Source: Planctomycetia bacterium (GTDB taxonomy: Bacteria; Planctomycetota; Planctomycetia; Gemmatales; Gemmataceae). From it: a stretch of 5,068 bases of DNA. The DNA lies in NCBI GenBank assembly GCA_022616395.1, contig JAKEEV010000579.1:1-5068 (forward strand), in the 5' to 3' direction. Below, piece by piece: positions 1-5,068 of the stretch. Position numbers and translations under genes: made by a program. Within the stretch, counting starts at the first letter, position 1. Each line of letters begins with the position of its first letter. The notes under the pieces are model-generated. The model ran no database searches. It saw nothing but the letters and a program-made list of their open reading frames with translations, and had not been told where the DNA came from.

Positions 1-1
1 A

Positions 2-871
2 AACCCCGCGAAGGTGAAGATTCCACCCTACTATCCCGACACCGTGCCCGTTCGCGATTGCGTTGCGACTTATCACGACAACGTCACCGCGATGGACTAC
101 ATCGTTGGCGATGTACTGAAGTTGCTCGACGATCAGAAACTCTCCGAGAACACCGTTGTGGTCTTCTATGGCGATCACGGCTGGGGCTTGAGTCGCGGAA
201 AGCGCTGGCCGTATGACAGTGGGCTTCGCGTGCCGTTTCTGGTGCGCTGGCCGGGGAAGATCAAGCCCGGCAGCGTGCGCGAAGACTTGGTTTGTTTCCT
301 TGATCTCGCGCCAACGGTTCTCTCACTTGCAGGCACGGAGGTGCCGGCTCACATGCAAGGCCGCGTGATGCTCGGCGAGAAGACCGGGCCAGCTCCGAAG
401 TTCGTCTTCGCGGCCCGCGACCGCATGGACGAAACCTACGACCGCATCCGCAGTGTACGAGGTGAGCGGTATCGCTACGTTCGCAACTTTGAACCCGGAC
501 TCCCCTATTTCCAGTACATCAACTACATGGACGAGATGCCGATCATGCGCGAATGGCGACGGCTCGCGTTCGAGGGGAAGTTAAACAAGACGCAGATGCT
601 CTTCATGAGCCGCACCAAGCCGAAGGAAGAACTCTACGACATCCAGAACGACCCTTACGAGATCAACAACATCGCGGAGGCGGAGTCGGTGCAGATCCAG
701 GGAATCAAGAAGGAAATGTCCGACGCGCTGGACAAGTGGATCAAGGACACGAAGGATTTAGGCGAAGTGCCGGAGAAGGAACTCATCAAGCGCGGGCTGG
801 TTCGCGACGTGCTGACGACCGAATATGACGCCCGCGTGAAGCTGCACCCGAAGACACCACCAGTGCCGTAA
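2..871 (+). CDS. Sulfatase, C-terminal part (5' end cut by window edge)
   Basis: Formylglycine-dependent sulfatases hydrolyse sulfate esters or sulfamates, often on sulfated polysaccharides, and planctomycetes carry many copies. The frame is open from the left edge, so the GTG at 14 is not a credible start. The N-terminal half, with the Cys/Ser-x-Pro-x-Arg site that matures to formylglycine, lies outside the window. Visible family marks are the YYPDT segment near the edge, the metal-binding GDHG at 170-181 preceded by a hydrophobic strand (TVVVFY), then a Lys nine residues after the GDHG Asp, GLRVPFLVRWPG, DLAPTVLSLAG, and the late ELYDIQNDPYEINNIA segment typical of sulfatase C-termini. The stretch from PAHMQGR through FAARDRMDETYDRIRSVR to the YINYMDEMP region resembles the N-sulfoglucosamine sulfohydrolase (sulfamidase) branch, as I remember it. 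Substrate cannot be fixed from this part. It converges on the kinase gene and ends three bases before the inverted repeat. Confidence 0.93.
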   Translation, partial: NPAKVKIPPYYPDTVPVRDCVATYHDNVTAMDYIVGDVLKLLDDQKLSENTVVVFYGDHGWGLSRGKRWPYDSGLRVPFLVRWPGKIKPGSVREDLVCFLDLAPTVLSLAGTEVPAHMQGRVMLGEKTGPAPKFVFAARDRMDETYDRIRSVRGERYRYVRNFEPGLPYFQYINYMDEMPIMREWRRLAFEGKLNKTQMLFMSRTKPKEELYDIQNDPYEINNIAEAESVQIQGIKKEMSDALDKWIKDTKDLGEVPEKELIKRGLVRDVLTTEYDARVKLHPKTPPVP

Positions 872-873
872 CC

Positions 874-946
874 AGGCGAACGGCCAGCGTAAGCTGGCTG
901 GTGAAGCGCTCACTTTCACCAGCCAGCTTACGCTGGCCGTTCGCCT
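874..946. repeat. 32-bp nested inverted repeat between convergent genes
   Basis: The arms 874-905 and 915-946 are exact reverse complements separated by a 9-nt loop (906-914). Within each arm sits a shorter palindrome, GCCAGC-GTAA-GCTGGC at 883-898 and its mirror at 922-937. The transcript could therefore form either one long hairpin or two small ones; the GUAA loop is of GNRA type in the left hairpin on the plus-strand transcript and in the right one on the minus-strand transcript. The element starts 3 nt after the sulfatase stop and includes the last two bases of the kinase stop codon. It probably limits read-through between the two convergent genes. Neither side carries a clear T-tract, so it is not a textbook intrinsic terminator. 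The nested palindrome looks like a REP-type dispersed element, which is inference. Confidence 0.9.
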
Positions 947-2894
947 ATTGCTCTTCAAGTTCTTCCAGAGCGGCGAAGTCGATGCGGATGGGACCGCCGA
1001 GGGCATTGACGCGGAACTCAGTGGTCTTCAAGCCGGTATCGGGAATCTGGCCAAGCGGTTGGTTGAGGAACCAGGCCGCGAGTGTGCCGCCGGCTCGTTC
1101 ATACGACACTTCCAGGTAGGGTCGGCGGCCTTCCTCGATCCGTTGCTTTGGGGTTGGCATCGGAACTGTTGCCCCGACAGGCTCAAACGCGCCTGCTGAA
1201 CCAACACACCTCCCGAACGCGGCACCGGTGTCGCGATCCAGACGCACCAGCCAGCGCGTCGCGGAGTTCGCTGGGCCGTCTGAAGTCGCGATCACCACTT
1301 CCACCGCTGTGGACTGGTGCGGGTCGATGCCGAGTATCACGCGGAAGTTCCGCGGCGGAGACTTGAGCGGTCGCGTGACTCCACCCTTGCCCATCAGCAC
1401 TTTGGTCTTCTCGATGTCGTCATCTTCAGCGATCTCCCACTTGGACCCAGGGACCGGCACCCAATGATCGAGAGTGCCGCTGCTGTAGAGCAACACTTGC
1501 GTGCCGGTCTTGTACGCCTTGGGATTCGGGCTTGAGTTTGGGTTCTGGTTCGGGTCCGGATTCTGTTCTGTCTTCTCCTGGGGCCGGTTGAACGCGCCCG
1601 CGACAGCCGCGACTCCCACCGCTACACCCAGCACGCACAGAGCCGCGACCGCGTACACCCAGCGCTTCGATCGGCGCTCTTGTTGATGAGATGCAGAACG
1701 AGTAAGCGCTGGTTGCTGTGTGGGCGTGACCACGGGAAGACCCGCGGAACTGAATGCGCCCGCCAGACACGGCAACGAGTCGATGCGAGCGATCAGTTGC
1801 GTGTAGTCTGCCGGGCGATCCGAGGCGTTCGTCGCCAGCATCGCGCTCACCAGGTCGGCGCTCTCCGACGAGATTGGCGATTCGAGCCGCGGGCAGGGCA
1901 TGGACTTCTTCATCATCACTTCCCACACCGTCCGGCCATCGAACGGCGGCTGACCGGTCAGGATGTGGTGCATCGTGGCGCCAAGACTATAGATGTCGGC
2001 ACGCGGATCGACACTGCTACCGGTGAACTGTTCCGGGGCCATGTAGACCGGCGTGCCAAGTACGACACCGGCGGCCGTCTGGCGGTGGTCGGAGTCGCCC
2101 GGATTTCGACGAGCAAGAGCAAGCCCGAAGTCGGTCACCTTCACCATCGGCACACCCACCGGCAGCGGAAAGCCAGTCGGTGGGTTCACGAGGAACAGGT
2201 TGCCGGGTTTCACGTCTCGGTGAATGACGCCCAGAGTCGCTGCGTGTGCAAGAGCCGCGGCGGTCTGCCGGGCGATGAGCCACGCGGTGCGTTCGTCGAG
2301 CGGGCCAGTTCGGTCGAGTCTCTGGCTGAGGTCTTCGCCTTCAAGTAATTCCATCGCGAAGAACGCGCGACCGTGTGTGTGTCCGCAATCGTAGACCGCG
2401 ACGATGTTCGGATGCTGAAGCCGGGCCAGAGCCACCGCTTCTTGCTCGAAGCGCGCAACAATCTCGGCCGGCATGTTCTCGGCCATCCGCACGGTCTTCA
2501 ACGCGACCACGCGGTTGAGGTTCAACTGTATCGCCTTGAACACGACCCCGCACGCGCCGGTGCCAAGCGGTGCGATCACCTGATAACCGGGAACCGAATC
2601 GAGTGGAGAGAACTTGGCCGCGTCTGTCGGCGGCGCGGTGTCGGCACCAGCTTGCCCGGAGACGACGGTATCTGTCATCGGTCTGGGAACCGGCGGAACC
2701 GGTTCGGGGTATTGAATTGTGGAGAGTGGAAATGTTAACCCCGCCACCTGACGAGCGGGAATCCACGTCGATTTGTCTGAACTGACGCTATCCGAAGATC
2801 GTAGTCGACCATCGGCCGCGCGGTTGCGCAGCTCGTCGAGAGTCAGCGGGCCTTCCAGTTGCCCGCCCGCGGTGATGTACCATGAGTTCGACAT
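945..2894 (-). CDS. Transmembrane Ser/Thr protein kinase with N-terminal GYF_2 domain
   Basis: This is a 649-residue Hanks-type (PknB-like) kinase expected to sit in the cytoplasmic membrane. Residues 1-55 match the GYF_2 pattern (WY near the start, EGP, an ELRNRA helix, WIPA). After a Pro-rich linker comes a kinase domain at about 104-372. It has a Gly-rich loop GTGACG (111-116), Lys133 in VALK, a C-helix Glu152, HRDVKPGN (225-232, catalytic Asp227), DFG (255-257), APE (286-288) and DIYSLG (300-305). All catalytic residues are present, so it should be active. About ten extra residues lie between the HRD and DFG motifs. A single hydrophobic segment (412-435) follows Arg/Lys residues. An Asn/Pro-rich tether (445-458; bases 1521-1562) leads to a roughly 180-residue, beta-rich C-terminal domain, possibly a LamG/DUF1080-like sensor outside the membrane. 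The ATG at 2892-2894 fits the GYF_2 beginning, although no strong Shine-Dalgarno is visible. The target is unknown. Confidence 0.95.
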   Translation of the reverse strand: MSNSWYITAGGQLEGPLTLDELRNRAADGRLRSSDSVSSDKSTWIPARQVAGLTFPLSTIQYPEPVPPVPRPMTDTVVSGQAGADTAPPTDAAKFSPLDSVPGYQVIAPLGTGACGVVFKAIQLNLNRVVALKTVRMAENMPAEIVARFEQEAVALARLQHPNIVAVYDCGHTHGRAFFAMELLEGEDLSQRLDRTGPLDERTAWLIARQTAAALAHAATLGVIHRDVKPGNLFLVNPPTGFPLPVGVPMVKVTDFGLALARRNPGDSDHRQTAAGVVLGTPVYMAPEQFTGSSVDPRADIYSLGATMHHILTGQPPFDGRTVWEVMMKKSMPCPRLESPISSESADLVSAMLATNASDRPADYTQLIARIDSLPCLAGAFSSAGLPVVTPTQQPALTRSASHQQERRSKRWVYAVAALCVLGVAVGVAAVAGAFNRPQEKTEQNPDPNQNPNSSPNPKAYKTGTQVLLYSSGTLDHWVPVPGSKWEIAEDDDIEKTKVLMGKGGVTRPLKSPPRNFRVILGIDPHQSTAVEVVIATSDGPANSATRWLVRLDRDTGAAFGRCVGSAGAFEPVGATVPMPTPKQRIEEGRRPYLEVSYERAGGTLAAWFLNQPLGQIPDTGLKTTEFRVNALGGPIRIDFAALEELEEQ

Positions 2895-2938
2895 GCCGAA
2901 CGGTCGTCCGCTCCGCGAGCTTTCTGGTCGGGGTGGAG

Positions 2939-3586
2939 TTACTTCTTGGCGTTCAGTTTATCCAGTTGCGAGAGTAACGCCTTCACTGATGGCCGGTCCG
3001 TGGTGGTTTCTCCCACAAAGGCGAACACTGCGTTGCCCTTCTTGTCGAGTATGTAAGTCGACGGCTTCGCCAGGTCGGCGCGAATCCCAAGCGAATCAAC
3101 CGCCTTCAAGTCTTTGTCCAAAAGCAGCGGGAACGGCACCTTCGGGTTGCCATCGTTACCATCCACCTTCGCGTTGCTGAGGAACTCTGGCAGTTTCTCG
3201 GTTGGGCCGGGGAACACCATCAGGATTTCGGCATCGCGTTTCTTGAACTCTTCGTGATTGGCGGTCAGCGAGTTCACCTGAGCGAGACAACCGGGGCAGA
3301 ACAGCCCGCCGGGGAACTGAGGCATTCCCTTGACCACCACAAGCACCACATTCGACTTTCCTCGATAGGACGCCAGATCGACTTCCTTGTTGTTGGTGTC
3401 GATGAACTTCATCGGCATCTGATTGCCGGAGACTTCGCGGTTGGCTGGCTTGTCGTGGAACTCGGATGCGGTCTGCTGCAGGTCTGGCGAACCGTACGAG
3501 TATTTGGGAGGCGTGGAGGACGAGGAACTGCACCCGACAATCGCGACGAGCAATCCAAACAGCGTGAGGATGGTAATTGAGCGCAT
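2939..3586 (-). CDS. Peroxiredoxin-like (AhpC/TSA-type) lipoprotein
   Basis: This 215-residue protein has a short hydrophobic signal (residues 5-17) ending in the lipobox IVGC with Cys19, then a run of Ser as linker. It is probably exported and lipid-anchored at the cell envelope. The rest is a thioredoxin-fold redoxin: a beta strand NVVLVVVKG, the active-site motif CPGC at 97-100, a helix with AQVNSLTANHEEF, the strand AEILMVFPGP, PFPLLLDKD, and KPSTYILDKKGNAVFAFVG with the likely cis-Pro at 175. It ends in DRPSVKALLSQLDKL, as in AhpC/TSA or PRX-like2 relatives. The two cysteines in CxxC spacing suggest a thiol peroxidase or disulfide exchange role; the substrate cannot be told. The ATG at 3584-3586 is chosen because the signal peptide begins there. 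Its stop lies 44 bp before the kinase start on the same strand, so co-transcription with the kinase is likely. Confidence 0.9.
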   Translation of the reverse strand: MRSITILTLFGLLVAIVGCSSSSSTPPKYSYGSPDLQQTASEFHDKPANREVSGNQMPMKFIDTNNKEVDLASYRGKSNVVLVVVKGMPQFPGGLFCPGCLAQVNSLTANHEEFKKRDAEILMVFPGPTEKLPEFLSNAKVDGNDGNPKVPFPLLLDKDLKAVDSLGIRADLAKPSTYILDKKGNAVFAFVGETTTDRPSVKALLSQLDKLNAKK

Positions 3587-3774
3587 GACGAGCGGCCTCG
3601 GGGCGAAGATGACGCTTCAAATATACGCCGCGGAGCAAATAATGGATTCCGAATGAGGGGGTTGGACGGACAAGTGCGGCTGCGATTTCGGGAAGGGAAT
3701 CCACTTCCGCAAGTCCGCGGGGTTGCGAGTCAGACACAGAACGCCGCGAAACGCGAGAATTGCCTGAGATTCAC
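3587..3774. promoter_or_regulatory. Intergenic region upstream of the redoxin gene, probable promoter
   Basis: This 188-bp stretch between the dCTP deaminase-like stop and the redoxin start holds no convincing gene. On the minus strand a TATATT (bases 3620-3625) is a candidate -10 box about 34 bp before the redoxin ATG, but no good -35 lies at the right distance. An 8-bp inverted repeat, TGGATTCC at 3643-3650 and GGAATCCA at 3696-3703, flanks the upstream part. It could be a regulator site or chance. No strong terminator hairpin follows the dCTP deaminase-like gene; only a 4-bp CGCG stem with a 3-nt loop is seen at 3745-3755. Confidence 0.35.
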
Positions 3775-4437
3775 TCACCCAGCGAGTTTTCCGCCAGGAT
3801 CATTCTGGTCCAACGTGGCAGACTTTTTCTTTCGTAGCTCTGGGTCAGGTCGACTACTGATCGTGGCTACCGTGAGTTGTGCAATCGCATCGCCGGGGCG
3901 CAGAATGAAAACGAACGGTCCCAAATTCGCGATCTCAAGAGCAATCTTTCCCTTCCAGCCCGAATGAATTGTCGGAGCAGTGAAGTGAACCAACAGCCCA
4001 GTTCGTGCCCGCGTACTCTTCGCGTTGACGAACGCAATCAACTCTGGATTTTGCTCTGGTGTTCCGACAACTTCCTTCGTGGTCCACAGAAGAAAGCCGC
4101 CAGGTTTGAGTATGATTTCGTTCCCTCTGCGGAAGACCTTCAACGAGTCCGCGACCATCGGATCGGCAGGTTCTTCTGGAACTCGAATGAGGTATTCGGC
4201 AGAGAAGTTCTCCCATTCAAAACTGCCGAGATGGAGGTAAGGGCCGCCGGGGGTGCCTGCTTTCTTCTGTTGATCTCTGAGACGGCTTGCATCCCACACC
4301 TTGGCGTGTTCGATGTCGTCAAGGTGTAAGTCAATGGACGTTTCGTCGTAGCCGCTGTTGAAGTGCTCGGGCGGAGGAATGACGATCAGTTTCGCCGATT
4401 CGATGGCCCACTTGATGTCGCGATTAGACAGGTACAT
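3775..4437 (-). CDS. dCTP deaminase / dUTPase-superfamily protein, divergent
   Basis: Members of this trimeric family convert dCTP to dUTP (some on to dUMP) or hydrolyse dUTP. Starting at the ATG at 4435-4437 the protein has 220 residues. That start gives MYLSNRDI, which matches the usual MILSDRDI opening, and an AGGA sits 8 nt upstream. Longer starts at 4446 or 4485 would add residues unlike the family. Visible motifs are SIDLHL (34-39, usual SYDLRLG), KSTRARTGL (140-148, usual RSSLARLGL, keeping Ser141 and Arg145), VHFTAPTIHSGWKGKIALEIAN (150-171, with the candidate general base Glu168) and LRPGDAIAQL (179-188). Compared with E. coli Dcd, the AHRID stretch reads APTIH, so the His, Arg and Asp there are replaced. 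This may mark a subfamily or a changed activity. The gene overlaps the end of the upstream small gene by 14 bp. A role in nucleotide supply or in phage defence is possible, but neither is shown here. Confidence 0.82.
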   Translation of the reverse strand: MYLSNRDIKWAIESAKLIVIPPPEHFNSGYDETSIDLHLDDIEHAKVWDASRLRDQQKKAGTPGGPYLHLGSFEWENFSAEYLIRVPEEPADPMVADSLKVFRRGNEIILKPGGFLLWTTKEVVGTPEQNPELIAFVNAKSTRARTGLLVHFTAPTIHSGWKGKIALEIANLGPFVFILRPGDAIAQLTVATISSRPDPELRKKKSATLDQNDPGGKLAG

Positions 4438-4735
4438 GTAGCCCATCCTGAATGAGATTGGCTGAGATGTCGCACACACCGCCATCGGGCACGGTGATCG
4501 TTACAATGGAGCCATTCTCGCCGATGACGCGGGCTGTGAGCAAACCCTCCATCTGCTCGCCCGGCGGTGGTTCCTCAGGTGGGAGAGGAGTACCATCGGT
4601 ACGGAAGCAGTATCCAATGTACGCAGTTCCAGTATAATAGCCACCACTTGGTGCAGCGATTAGAAACTTTCGCTCGTGGGCAAATCCTCCGCGCGAGAAG
4701 TGGCACAGGACGCGGACAGTTTGTTGAAGTGCCAT
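4424..4735 (-). CDS. Hypothetical small protein, coupled to dCTP deaminase-like gene
   Basis: I do not recognise this 103-residue protein. It has no signal peptide or membrane segment. The N-terminal part (VRVLCHFSRGGFAHERKFLIA) and C-terminal part (LLTARVIGENGSIVTITVPDGGVCDI) alternate hydrophobic and polar residues as in beta strands. They are joined by a Pro/Glu-rich loop at about residues 48-60, so a small SH3-like or other beta-barrel fold is conceivable. Three cysteines (11, 43, 88) are present without a metal-site pattern. The ATG at 4733-4735 is preceded by GGAG at 10 nt spacing and by a plausible promoter, which supports translation. Its TAA (4424-4426) lies inside the start of the dCTP deaminase-like gene, an arrangement that usually means translational coupling and a shared role. 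Confidence 0.7.
   Translation of the reverse strand: MALQQTVRVLCHFSRGGFAHERKFLIAAPSGGYYTGTAYIGYCFRTDGTPLPPEEPPPGEQMEGLLTARVIGENGSIVTITVPDGGVCDISANLIQDGLHVPV
4438..4450 (-). promoter_or_regulatory. Ribosome binding site fixing the dCTP deaminase-like start
   Basis: Read on the minus strand, AGGA precedes the ATG at 4435-4437 by 8 nt (AGGATGGGCTAC then ATG). The competing in-frame ATG at 4444-4446 lies directly against the AGG and so has no usable spacing. This supports the shorter, family-like start, and it lies inside the coding sequence of the upstream small gene. Confidence 0.6.
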
Positions 4736-4769
4736 TTGTCTACATCTCCATTCTTACACAGTGAACTAA

Positions 4770-4797
4770 TGTATAATACACTAGCACACTGGGGCAA
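4770..4797 (-). promoter_or_regulatory. Candidate sigma70-type promoter for the two-gene unit
   Basis: On the minus strand, TTGCCC (4792-4797) and TATACA (4770-4775) are separated by 16 bp in the most AT-rich stretch of the window. A start of transcription near 4763 would leave a leader of about 28 nt before the small gene's ATG, which includes its GGAG. An overlapping TATTAT (4773-4778) is closer to consensus but only 13 bp from the same -35. The match to consensus is moderate, and planctomycete promoters are poorly defined. Confidence 0.4.
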
Positions 4798-5068
4798 TTT
4801 GTCGAGGATGGTAGACCGTTCATTTTGTAACCGGCCTTCTCTCGCCACGCAACGACCGAGTTCGGGGCGATACGTAATCATGCCTCCTGATCCCACGTCG
4901 AGGCCAATCGAGAGCAACCGAAATAGTGATCTTGCAATCCTCGGGCCAACCGCGCATTGCGCGCTGGGTATGCTGGGAACTTGGTAAAGAAATGAGGGCT
5001 GACGCGAATGAACAGCCGCGAGAAGCCAGCACCGTTCACCCGCACCACTTCGCGAGCAAGTTCGCGGT
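4798..5068. other. Right edge: no gene assigned with confidence
   Basis: Several frames are open here and none is clearly coding. On the minus strand one frame runs from the edge (5066) to a TGA at 4878 and reads RELAREVV...SPHFFTKFPAYPAR...STWDQEA. It could be the C-terminus of another leftward gene. A second minus frame runs from the edge to 4660, but it enters the small hypothetical gene out of frame, which makes it less likely. On the plus strand, ATGs at 4992 and 5008 each open frames to the edge; the latter has GAGG 10 nt upstream. Small hairpins occur at 4951-4963 (5-bp stem, 3-nt loop) and 5051-5066 (5-bp stem, 6-nt loop). The composition is mixed and no homology was recognised. Confidence 0.3.

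Noticed and set aside
874..946. Inverted repeat as a canonical rho-independent terminator
   Set aside because: The stem is strong, but neither side has a run of T after it (ATTGCTCTTC on the plus side, GGTTACGG on the minus side). It is therefore listed as a repeat that may still impede transcription.
1521..1562. Short repetitive tract read as a DNA tandem repeat
   Set aside because: It encodes the Asn/Pro-rich tether of the kinase, and the repeats are irregular. A separate DNA role is not supported.
1680..2348. 222-codon plus-strand open frame inside the kinase gene
   Set aside because: It is antisense to the conserved kinase catalytic domain, its translation is Arg-rich and low in recognisable motifs, and it is explained by GC-rich codon use of the real gene.
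3156..3737. 193-codon minus-strand open frame overlapping the redoxin gene
   Set aside because: It overlaps the redoxin coding region in another frame. The redoxin frame has a lipobox and active-site motifs, whereas this one is Arg-rich with no recognised domain.
3877..4329. 150-codon plus-strand open frame
   Set aside because: It is antisense to the dCTP deaminase-like gene, whose motifs are clear. No family resemblance is seen in the translation.
4438..4485. Longer 236-residue form of the dCTP deaminase-like protein
   Set aside because: The extra N-terminal residues have no counterpart in the family, while the start at 4437 has a well-spaced AGGA and gives the typical opening sequence.
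4660..4917. Minus-strand open frame of 85 codons from the ATG at 4917, extending open to the window edge
   Set aside because: It crosses the candidate promoter and enters the small hypothetical gene out of frame. That gene has a better ribosome binding site and more protein-like sequence. It cannot be fully excluded without the sequence to the right.
4676..4987. 103-codon plus-strand open frame
   Set aside because: It is antisense to the beginning of the small hypothetical gene and its promoter, with no motif or plausible ribosome binding site.

Overview
The window looks like chromosomal DNA from a planctomycete, most likely Gemmataceae-like. That assignment is inferred from gene content, not from a marker gene. 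The pointers are a sulfatase related to N-sulfoglucosamine sulfohydrolases, a Ser/Thr protein kinase with an N-terminal GYF_2-type domain and a C-terminal domain beyond a membrane segment, and a lipid-anchored peroxiredoxin-like protein with a Ser-rich linker. Base composition is fairly GC-rich on the left (35 of the first 60 bases are G or C). It drops on the right (22 of 60 in 4741-4800).

Layout: the 3' part of a sulfatase gene enters from the left edge on the plus strand and stops at 871. All other confident genes are on the minus strand. Between the sulfatase stop and the convergent kinase stop (945-947) lies a nearly perfect 32-bp inverted repeat (874-946). Each arm of it contains a smaller hairpin with a GUAA (GNRA-type) loop. 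The element fills the space between the two genes and overlaps the last two bases of the kinase stop codon (945-946). Reading leftward from the right, the minus-strand genes are: a small unrecognised protein (4424-4735); a dCTP deaminase/dUTPase-superfamily protein (3775-4437) whose start overlaps the end of the small gene; a 188-bp gap; the redoxin lipoprotein (2939-3586); and the kinase (945-2894).

There are probably two short leftward transcription units. In the first, the small unknown gene and the dCTP deaminase-like gene overlap by 14 bp, are probably translationally coupled, and follow a plausible promoter at 4770-4797. In the second, the redoxin and kinase genes are 44 bp apart with no terminator visible between them, so a redox-active envelope lipoprotein and a transmembrane kinase may be co-expressed. 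The rightmost ~330 bases hold the promoter, and at the edge several open frames compete without a clear winner.

The points most worth checking are the nested inverted repeat as a possible dispersed element, and the unusual substrate-site residues of the dCTP deaminase homologue together with its overlapping unknown partner. No complete mobile element, CRISPR array, tRNA or rRNA was seen.
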